This document shows, one piece after another, positions 56,816-64,000 of a stretch of 64,000 nt of DNA. Origin of the DNA: Acinetobacter baumannii (GTDB taxonomy: Bacteria > Pseudomonadota > Gammaproteobacteria > Pseudomonadales > Moraxellaceae). The notes beneath the pieces are model-generated. The model ran no database searches and was not told the DNA's origin. It saw only the letters and a program-made list of their open reading frames with translations. Both the position numbers and the translations under genes were made by a program. Each line of letters starts with the position of its first letter. Position 1 is the first letter of the stretch. The DNA lies in assembly GCF_016508585.1 (NCBI RefSeq), contig NZ_JADVOP010000003.1, positions 92,565 through 156,564 of the forward strand. The letters run 5' to 3'.

Positions 56816-57121
56816 TTATGGGCGAATTTCTTTTAATTCTCGCTGAATAAAATGCTGAATCATTTCCCGGTAAAGCATTTCGATCAAATCCGGATTCGTT
56901 CCCACATCCATGGCTTTTTGACGTACTTTATTAATCACCTGTTGTACACGCTCTGGTGATTGTACATCTTCAGCTGTGCGTTTAAATCGAACTGCCTGAT
57001 CCACATAATATTGACGTGCTGCAATTAATTCAATCAACTCTTGATCCAAGTGATCGATTCGATCACGGACTTGTTCCAAAGATTCACACTTCTCTTTTTT
57101 GATCATTGGTTTTTTCTGCAT
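56816..57121 (-). CDS. AroQ-class chorismate mutase
   Basis: The 101-residue helical protein has the AroQ chorismate-mutase pattern: VRDRIDHLDQELIELIAARQ, then YYVDQAVRFKRTAEDVQSPE and RVQQVINKVRQKA. It converts chorismate to prephenate for Phe/Tyr, or resembles isochorismate-pyruvate lyase (PchB). Key Arg and Lys residues are in place. It overlaps the upstream DsbA-like gene by 38 bp (or 23 bp from the second Met), so it is translationally coupled. It could therefore act in a specialised pathway rather than only in aromatic amino-acid synthesis. Confidence 0.85.
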   Translation of the reverse strand: MQKKPMIKKEKCESLEQVRDRIDHLDQELIELIAARQYYVDQAVRFKRTAEDVQSPERVQQVINKVRQKAMDVGTNPDLIEMLYREMIQHFIQRELKEIRP

Positions 57122-58439
57122 CCTGTGCTTCGCTCATATGTTGAGCTCGTTCTAACTCATTTTCAGTTTTATACTTATGTTCTAACACATTACTAAAAAT
57201 ACTTTCAATCATCCAAACGCGATATAGACTATTAAATACGTAACGCTTTCCTTCAATTCGCAACTCTAAAACAGGAAAATCGGGTTGATGTTTCTCAGCA
57301 CATTGTTGATCATTGGCTTTCAATAAGGGCTCAACATCAAGATCTGTTAAATCTTGAATTGCAAGATCCTGCTGCATTTGCTGTAAGTGCGGCTTAAAAG
57401 ACAAATCACGCCCTTTGGTCCATACAGCTTGTAAAATATCATACATCACATCCACACGCTGTTCTTCCGGCACACTATAATATAACTGTGCCATATTGAG
57501 AGTGCCTTCAGCGGTTGGACGGCAAAATGGAGTGAATTTAACTTCCGAACGCTTGGACAGGCGTGTTGCCAAACTCCAGTCAAAAGAATCTCGACCGTGA
57601 TAGCTCAAAGGATATAAATTCAATTGAATATTATAATAATTAGCGAGTTCTTCTTTAATGTAAGCCAATAATAACCAACTGATTGGATCTTCTAAGGCAA
57701 TATATAAATCAAGTTCTGGATGCATGGACTGGATTTCAGCAAGCTCTTCTGCATCACTCATCAAATGCTCACGCCATTCGATATGATTGATTAAAAAAAT
57801 GGGATTACCCGTCAATAATTTTTGTTGTTTTAAACGCCGCGTTAAACGCAATAAGTCATCCACTGCATGATACTTTCGCCCACCAAATTCAAAATAACTT
57901 TCTAGAATAGGGGTGTGGCTAAAAATACGTTCAGGGAAATTTTGTGGTCTTTGATGTTGACTTGCCATCACAAACAAAGTTCGTAATTTTCCATACTGTT
58001 GTTGCCACAGCATATGAAATACGTCTTCGAGTAAATAAAGAAAGTTCTGACCTGTAAGCGGTGTGTTTCTCAGAATGATTTCTGCTTGTTTTAATGCTTC
58101 TGGAGAGGGTTGTTCTGGTTTTTCATCATCATAGCTAAAACGGTGTTGGTTGGCTAGGATTTTGGCATCTTCTAAAGAATAATTGCGCCATTCTTCTAGA
58201 GTCATCCCATTGGGGGGTTCTGCCGAAGTATTGGAAATAATCACCTTCAAGGGTTTTAAGTCATCAGTTAAAATATCATCCAATTGGGTCAATTGTTGTA
58301 CTGCAAGATAACTATACACGTCATCTAAACGTAGATAGATACTCAACCCCTGTTCCGTAGATAACACCTCTTGGCGAACCGGTTTTTGGTAAAACCAACT
58401 CGATCGGATTGGATCAAACCAACGGCGTAGCAGTGACAT
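57084..58439 (-). CDS. tandem DsbA/HCCA-isomerase-like (thioredoxin-fold) protein
   Basis: The 451-residue product has two similar halves. Each starts with a thioredoxin-type strand and helix: LSIYLRLDDVYSYLAVQQL near 33-51 and LDLYIALEDPISWLLLAYIK in the second half. Both resemble the DsbA/2-hydroxychromene-2-carboxylate isomerase group, but with D-V/D-P in place of the CxxC or S-P active pair, so redox chemistry is unlikely. The ATG at 58439, behind GAGG, is preferred over the frame open to 58508. It overlaps the chorismate mutase gene at its 3' end. Its function is unknown; a fused glutathione-dependent isomerase-like role is a guess. Confidence 0.7.
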   Translation of the reverse strand: MSLLRRWFDPIRSSWFYQKPVRQEVLSTEQGLSIYLRLDDVYSYLAVQQLTQLDDILTDDLKPLKVIISNTSAEPPNGMTLEEWRNYSLEDAKILANQHRFSYDDEKPEQPSPEALKQAEIILRNTPLTGQNFLYLLEDVFHMLWQQQYGKLRTLFVMASQHQRPQNFPERIFSHTPILESYFEFGGRKYHAVDDLLRLTRRLKQQKLLTGNPIFLINHIEWREHLMSDAEELAEIQSMHPELDLYIALEDPISWLLLAYIKEELANYYNIQLNLYPLSYHGRDSFDWSLATRLSKRSEVKFTPFCRPTAEGTLNMAQLYYSVPEEQRVDVMYDILQAVWTKGRDLSFKPHLQQMQQDLAIQDLTDLDVEPLLKANDQQCAEKHQPDFPVLELRIEGKRYVFNSLYRVWMIESIFSNVLEHKYKTENELERAQHMSEAQDAEKTNDQKREV

Positions 58440-58631
58440 GGGAAGAGCCTCAAAATAAGCACTAAATAAATGAGAGAAAACTGACTGAAACTCGTTCAAG
58501 CATATCATTCATTCACTGAAGATGCTGAAAAAATTGATGTCGATCAGTCATAAGCAAATTTATAGCAATTCGGTTCTGAATGATCAATATCCCAAAACCC
58601 GATAAAATTTAAACGATTAGGTCAATTCAAT

Positions 58632-58660
58632 AAAAAAGCACCCATTGATCGATGCTTTTT
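58632..58660 (-). terminator. intrinsic terminator after ilvD
   Basis: AAAAAAGCA (58632-58640) pairs with TGCTTTTT (58653-58660). On the minus strand a T run follows the stem, just after the ilvD stop. Confidence 0.6.
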
Positions 58661-58694
58661 ATCTTGATCTACTGCCTTATTTTGCTTTTAGCAC

Positions 58695-60524
58695 TTAGAT
58701 TTCACGCACAGCGCCTTTTGAAGCGCTGGTAGTATGCATCGCATATGCTTTCAATGCTTTTGAAATCTTGCGAGGACGTTCTTCAGCTGGCTGCCAACCT
58801 TTTTCATCTTGGAGCTTACGTCGAGTCGCTAAAGTTGCCTCATCAACAGCAAGATTGATGCGACGATTTGGAATATCGATTTCAATCAAATCGCCGTCTT
58901 CAACCAATCCAATCATACCGCCTTCCGCAGCTTCAGGTGATACATGTCCAATTGAAAGACCTGAAGACCCCCCTGAGAAACGACCATCTGTCAGTAAAGC
59001 ACATTCTTTACCTAAACCTTTTGATTTTAAATAGCTGGTCGGATAAAGCATTTCTTGCATACCCGGTCCACCACGTGGTCCTTCATAACGGATGACAACT
59101 ACATCACCTGCTTTAATTTCATGTCCTAAAATTGAATCTACTGCAGCATCTTGGCTTTCAAATACCCGCGCAGTCCCATTGAATTTTAAGATTGAATCAT
59201 CAACACCCGCAGTTTTGACAATACAGCCATCTACAGCAATATTGCCATACAATACTGCCAAGCCACCATCTTTAGAGAAGGCATGTTCAGCATTACGAAT
59301 CACACCTGTTTCACGGTTACCGTCTAAAGTCTGGTAATAGCGGTTTTGTGAGAATGCAGTTTGAGTTGGAACACCGCCTGGTGCTGAACGGAAGAATTCA
59401 TATACCACGGGATCTTCTGTACGAATAATATCCCATTTATCCAATGCATCTTTTAAGGTGCGCTCATGTACAGTATATACCGAGGTATCTAATAAACCTG
59501 CACGATCCAGTTCACCAAGAATCGACATGATTCCACCTGCACGGTGCACATCTTCCATATGTACATCATGTTTTGCAGGTGCAACTTTACACAATACAGG
59601 CACTTTACGTGATAAACGATCAATATCGTCCATGGTGAAATCAACCCCTGCCTCATTTGCTGCTGCCAATAAATGCAATACGGTATTGGTTGATCCCCCC
59701 ATTGCAATATCAAGGGTCATGGCATTTTCATAAGATGCTTTTGTTGCGATTGAACGTGGCAATACCGTGTAATCATCTTGTTCATAATGGCGTTTAGCCA
59801 GTTCAACAATCAATTGCCCTGCTTTTTCAAATAATTTTTTACGGTTGGCATGTGTCGCTAGAGTCGAACCGTTTCCTGGCAATGATAAGCCTAATGCTTC
59901 AGTCAAGCAGTTCATGGAGTTCGCTGTAAACATACCTGAACATGAACCACATGTTGGGCATGCTGAACGCTCGTATTCTTTTACTTCTTCATCAGTGAAG
60001 TTATCATCAGCTGCAACGACCATCGCATCAACTAAGTCAATTGCACGTTCTGTCCCACGGATTTTTACTTTACCTGCTTCCATTGGACCACCGGACACAA
60101 ACACGACTGGAATATTTAAACGCATTGCTGCCATTAACATCCCGGGTGTGATTTTGTCACAGTTTGAAATACAGACCATGGCATCTGCACAATGTGCATT
60201 GACCATATATTCTACCGAGTCTGCAATCAAATCACGTGAAGGCAGTGAATACAGCATGCCATCATGCCCCATAGCAATGCCGTCATCCACGGCAATGGTA
60301 TTGAATTCTTTTGCCACACCGCCAGCTGCTTGAATCTGTTCAGCAACCAGTTGACCCAAGTCTTTCAGATGAACGTGCCCAGGTACAAACTGGGTAAATG
60401 AGTTGACTACCGCAATAATCGGCTTACCAAAATCTTCATCTTTCATTCCTGTTGCACGCCATAAGCCACGTGCACCAGCCATATTTCTTCCATGTGTCGA
60501 TGTTTTTGAACGATAGTCAGGCAT
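58695..60524 (-). CDS. ilvD: dihydroxy-acid dehydratase
   Basis: IlvD makes the 2-oxo acids of the valine and isoleucine pathways. The 609-residue product starts at the second Met ([19 protein letters not shown]), matching E. coli IlvD; an ATG five codons upstream exists. The Fe-S cysteines are in [17 protein letters not shown] and [19 protein letters not shown], and the C-terminal [20 protein letters not shown] is the second family signature. It stands alone, with a gap of about 340 bp upstream and a terminator downstream. Confidence 0.98.
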   Translation of the reverse strand: MPDYRSKTSTHGRNMAGARGLWRATGMKDEDFGKPIIAVVNSFTQFVPGHVHLKDLGQLVAEQIQAAGGVAKEFNTIAVDDGIAMGHDGMLYSLPSRDLIADSVEYMVNAHCADAMVCISNCDKITPGMLMAAMRLNIPVVFVSGGPMEAGKVKIRGTERAIDLVDAMVVAADDNFTDEEVKEYERSACPTCGSCSGMFTANSMNCLTEALGLSLPGNGSTLATHANRKKLFEKAGQLIVELAKRHYEQDDYTVLPRSIATKASYENAMTLDIAMGGSTNTVLHLLAAANEAGVDFTMDDIDRLSRKVPVLCKVAPAKHDVHMEDVHRAGGIMSILGELDRAGLLDTSVYTVHERTLKDALDKWDIIRTEDPVVYEFFRSAPGGVPTQTAFSQNRYYQTLDGNRETGVIRNAEHAFSKDGGLAVLYGNIAVDGCIVKTAGVDDSILKFNGTARVFESQDAAVDSILGHEIKAGDVVVIRYEGPRGGPGMQEMLYPTSYLKSKGLGKECALLTDGRFSGGSSGLSIGHVSPEAAEGGMIGLVEDGDLIEIDIPNRRINLAVDEATLATRRKLQDEKGWQPAEERPRKISKALKAYAMHTTSASKGAVREI

Positions 60525-60539
60525 TTGTATTTCCAACAT

Positions 60540-60881
60540 TGTTTGAGCTTGAAATGAATAAGATTCACTCTGGCTAAATAAAACTGATATAGCAATAAAT
60601 CAGTCGAAATATGTACACATCATACTATAAGTTAACGTAGAACCAATGACCTTGAGTATGATCTTTTTTTAAACAAGACGTGTTTACTTATATTTCAACA
60701 GGCTTTAATGATAAATAAATATTGAGATTTAATATAACGCTATCACGCGCGATAAGGCACAAAACTTCTATGAATAATTTTTTATTTTTTAATAAATAAT
60801 ATTTATGATTTAACAACAATCACTAAATTTAATTTTATAAAAAGCCTCTAAAAAGAAGCTCAAATATGGATGATCCAAATA
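60540..60881. other. intergenic region upstream of ilvD, no gene recognised
   Basis: This 342-bp AT-rich stretch holds the ilvD promoter region on the minus strand and the end of the next minus-strand gene's leader. No open frame, tRNA or clear attenuator (a leader peptide rich in Val, Leu or Ile) was found. Confidence 0.5.
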
Positions 60882-61310
60882 TCATTGCTTTTGTTTGACC
60901 AGATATAAACCTGTACATTGCTTACCTTCGCGGTCTGTACACAGTTCAGCAGTCTTCGCAGATATCCACTTTAAGCTCAAACGAACATCCGCATTGGTAT
61001 AATCTACAGCCACCCCACCACAGCCTGCTTTTTTATTGTCTGTTTTTACTTTCATCGCTAGTACATCTAAGGTCTGCGCATTTTCATTTCTTAATACTGC
61101 AAAATCACCTGCCATTTGCTTGTGCTTGGTGGTATAGATAAATTGAGCCGGTTTGGTAAATTGATAACTTTCTGTACATTGTGTTTTTGCATTGTAAACA
61201 GACCATGTCCCCCAAAACTCATTGGCTAGATTGACTTGGGTCTTATCGAATGCCTGTACATGTAAGGCAAAACCCAATCCAACCAGTGTTAATACTATTT
61301 TTTTCATCAT
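60882..61310 (-). CDS. small secreted protein, unknown function
   Basis: The 142-residue product starts at the ATG at 61310 (two adjacent Mets; the open frame goes up to 61388). A signal peptide (KKIVLTLVGLGFALHVQA) precedes a beta-rich mature part: NEFWGTWSVYNAKTQCTESY, then QFTKPAQFIYTTKHKQMAGD. Four cysteines (TQC, AGCGG, ELCTD, KQCTG) suggest two disulfides. The WGTW pattern and small size resemble lipocalin-like stress proteins. No family is certain. It is on the same strand as tpgA, with a terminator between them. Confidence 0.7.
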   Translation of the reverse strand: MMKKIVLTLVGLGFALHVQAFDKTQVNLANEFWGTWSVYNAKTQCTESYQFTKPAQFIYTTKHKQMAGDFAVLRNENAQTLDVLAMKVKTDNKKAGCGGVAVDYTNADVRLSLKWISAKTAELCTDREGKQCTGLYLVKQKQ

Positions 61311-61391
61311 GATTATACTCGATTGTTTTCGATCAATAAAAAATCTTTTAATCTCAATATCTTCAGGTATTTTGATCAACAGCCGCACAAA

Positions 61392-61434
61392 AAAATAAGA
61401 AACGATCTTGCCAACATCGATCGTTTCTTATTTT
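61392..61434 (-). terminator. intrinsic terminator after tpgA
   Basis: AAAATAAGAAACGATC (61392-61407) pairs perfectly with GATCGTTTCTTATTTT (61419-61434) over an 11-nt loop. On the minus strand it follows the tpgA stop with a T run. Confidence 0.9.
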
Positions 61435-61461
61435 AGTCATGCTACAAAGAATAGATAGCAA

Positions 61462-62313
<852 letters not shown>

Positions 62314-62320
62314 TCATGAA

Positions 62321-64000
62321 TTAGTCAATTACACCACTGATCCCGATACGTACACTTGCATCACCTTGAGATGCTGCGGCAACACCACCTGTAATTGACC
62401 AACGACCATTATCTGCCGTTTTACGTAAGGTCACACCAACTGCATTTTCACCGCCATGGTAAGCTGCACCTGCTGCATAGGTATATTTACCTGGTATATA
62501 AGGTGCTGACTCCAGCGCCATCGCAGCTGCAATACCTGCATTGGCTTTTTTCTCGACATCATCAATACGGTTGTTGGTAATACGGAATGCGTTATCCAAC
62601 TTGTTGCTGACATTGTCAATTTTACTATTCAATGCTTGATCTGCTTGGTTCAATGCATCAATTGCGCCACCAACATTGTTATGTTTCGAGTCACCTACCG
62701 TATAACTTGGTGCTGTGAAGCTACCCGTAATGTTGTCATAACCTGCTCCACCGCCAAGATAGTTCACAACCGCTTGATTGGTAGTATTCAGCTGGCTACC
62801 GTTGACTGCATCTTTAGATGTTGCATTCACTGCGCCTTCTTTAACACCAGTCACTACTCGATTACCATCTGTACCAGCAACATTCACAGTTGTGCCACCC
62901 GTATCTTTTGCAACAGTCACAGGTGCATCTTTACCTGCTTGTTGCACCAGACCTACAGTACCGTTGTTAATATCATTTTTGATATTGCTAATGTCGCTTG
63001 TATTCTGATCAACTTGTTGTTGAACATTCCACAATTGACCGCCATTGACAGCATCCTTAGAACCTTGCGCAACCGTACCATCTTTCACATTCGTGATCGT
63101 TGTACCATTTGCGCCCCCCCCCAGTGTAATCTTGTCTTTTGATGCGTCATCATATTTAACGGCATTGTTGGCAAGTTCATTAACATTGTTGTTGACATTG
63201 TTAATTGCACTGTCCAATTGCCCTTTGTTGACTGCATCTGTTGCATTCACTGCATTTGCAACATTTTTAATGGTTTTATTACCCGCATCAATACCTGCTG
63301 TGGTTACACTCGGTCCACCAGCAATGGTCAACCCAGTATTGTTCAAGACAACGGTATTATTACCGATAGTGATACCCGCATTATTCAGAACCGTATCACC
63401 CGCTTTTACAGAATCAACTTTTAAGTCTTTTGCTGTAGCAACCTGGTAGTTTGTTGAACCGTCTGCATTTGTGCCTGGAGTAACCACAACGTTATCTCCT
63501 GCAGTTACTGTAGTCTTCGCTTTTGTCGATGAATCTTTGATACTGCTGATTGCACCATCAATTGTGTTTGAGCCCGTGCCACCAATATTAGTTGTTGTGA
63601 TCGCACCAGTCGTTGCATCAATGGTCGTTGATCCACCAATCACATTCTTAACGTTGTTGGCAACTCCATATAATTGGCTTCCATTGATCGCATCTGTTGA
63701 TGTTGAATTCACTGCACCCGCTTTTACATTGCTGATTGTTGTGCCATTCGTACCAGCTAAAGTGACATTGTTGTAGTTCACACTGCCATCAGCATTCTTG
63801 TCGTACTTCACTGCAAACTTGTCTGTTTCACCCTGTGCTGCATTCAAGGTATTGATCGCTTGGTTAATGCTGGTTTGAGTGTTGCCACTTCCATCTTTAA
63901 CTGTCAACGCAGTGTTGTCTACAGCAGCAATGGTATTGCCTGAACCGTCTTTAACCGAAACACCATCTTTACCAATCACCGTTGAACCGTTGCTTCCATT
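62321..64000 (-). CDS. trimeric autotransporter adhesin (Ata/AtaA type), 5' end outside window
   Basis: The last 559 residues of a much longer adhesin are in the window; the frame stays open to the right edge. YadA-type neck motifs recur: DAINGSQLYGVANNV, DAVNKGQLDSAINNV, DAVNGGQLWNVQQQV and DAVNGSQLNTTNQAV. Ala/Asn/Gly-rich repeats (KDGSGNTIAAVDNTALTVKD) lie between them, and a C-terminal YadA anchor contains GIAAAMALESAPYIPG and AVGVTLRKTADNGRWSITGG. The protein ends GISGVID rather than in an aromatic residue. It mediates attachment and biofilm formation, and tpgA follows. A G9 run lies in the coding strand (63114-63122). Confidence 0.95.
   Translation of the reverse strand, partial: NGSNGSTVIGKDGVSVKDGSGNTIAAVDNTALTVKDGSGNTQTSINQAINTLNAAQGETDKFAVKYDKNADGSVNYNNVTLAGTNGTTISNVKAGAVNSTSTDAINGSQLYGVANNVKNVIGGSTTIDATTGAITTTNIGGTGSNTIDGAISSIKDSSTKAKTTVTAGDNVVVTPGTNADGSTNYQVATAKDLKVDSVKAGDTVLNNAGITIGNNTVVLNNTGLTIAGGPSVTTAGIDAGNKTIKNVANAVNATDAVNKGQLDSAINNVNNNVNELANNAVKYDDASKDKITLGGGANGTTITNVKDGTVAQGSKDAVNGGQLWNVQQQVDQNTSDISNIKNDINNGTVGLVQQAGKDAPVTVAKDTGGTTVNVAGTDGNRVVTGVKEGAVNATSKDAVNGSQLNTTNQAVVNYLGGGAGYDNITGSFTAPSYTVGDSKHNNVGGAIDALNQADQALNSKIDNVSNKLDNAFRITNNRIDDVEKKANAGIAAAMALESAPYIPGKYTYAAGAAYHGGENAVGVTLRKTADNGRWSITGGVAAASQGDASVRIGISGVID
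63114..63122 (-). repeat. G9 homopolymer in the adhesin coding strand
   Basis: Nine C residues on the + strand are nine G residues in the adhesin sense strand, coding Gly-Gly-Gly after Leu in KITLGGGANGTT. Tracts of this length slip during replication and could switch the adhesin frame off. Confidence 0.75.

Noticed and set aside
60540..60881. Possible leader-peptide attenuator ahead of ilvD
   Set aside because: No short frame rich in Val, Leu or Ile codons and no competing hairpins were found.
63045..63449. Plus-strand open frame of 134 residues inside the adhesin gene
   Set aside because: It is a shadow of the repetitive Ala/Thr/Asn-rich autotransporter sequence on the other strand.

Overview
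The window reads as chromosomal DNA of an Acinetobacter species (Gammaproteobacteria, Moraxellaceae). The DNA is AT-rich. Neighbourhoods known from this genus are present: dapA-bamC-purC, ribF-ileS-lspA-fkpB, and a trimeric autotransporter followed by its BamE/OmpA-like partner TpgA. Protein sequences throughout look like Acinetobacter orthologues. No rRNA, tRNA, CRISPR array, insertion sequence or prophage was recognised.

Layout. 0-4 kb: 5' part of an aromatic-acid-type MFS transporter (minus, runs off the left edge), a decayed ORF, then dapA, bamC and purC. 4-8 kb: a DUF4303-like protein, a CopZ-like copper chaperone behind a textbook CueR-type 19-bp-spacer promoter, a TonB-dependent receptor and a small periplasmic protein. 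8-13.6 kb (minus): a large secreted glycerophosphodiesterase, RarA, a Fur-box-preceded esterase gene broken by one in-frame stop, and YcgN. 13.7-19.5 kb: DUF1328 peptide, dienelactone hydrolase, HIT protein, a dispersed-type repeat, mutY, an M23 lipoprotein, tag and a zinc alcohol dehydrogenase. 19.5-26.4 kb: a MocR regulator, a LysR/dkgB divergent pair, an MFS exporter, a START-domain protein and dapB. 26.5-34.3 kb: two small secreted peptides, dnaJ, and an RND efflux operon with a divergent TetR regulator. 34.5-38.8 kb: ppc and an NCS2 nucleobase permease.

38.9-45.1 kb is the main accessory island. It holds an orphan type VI secretion spike (vgrG), a GH19/endolysin-like effector with three N-terminal beta-type repeats, a signal-peptide-bearing putative immunity protein, and a decayed gene whose reconstructed product has about four helix-turn-helix-like repeats. 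The effector, immunity gene and relic are visibly more AT-rich than their surroundings.

45-58 kb: nucleotidyltransferase, TDT-family transporter, ribF-ileS-lspA-fkpB, an aspartate/glutamate racemase relic, LysR, a TauE/SafE permease, a glutamine-synthetase-like ligase, a surface-adhesin-E-like protein, a chorismate mutase overlapping a tandem DsbA/HCCA-isomerase-like protein. 58.7-64 kb: ilvD, a secreted small protein, tpgA, and the 3' part of a trimeric autotransporter that runs off the right edge and contains a G9 tract in its coding strand.

Themes: amino-acid biosynthesis (dapA, dapB, ilvD, chorismate mutase), envelope and adhesion (bamC, lspA, tpgA, autotransporter), metal handling (CopZ, Fur-linked esterase, TonB receptor), antibacterial competition (VgrG module) and drug efflux (RND operon). 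Decay is also visible: four pseudogenes or relics were found by reading through stops and frameshifts. All functional calls come from reading motifs and recalled families; no database search was run.
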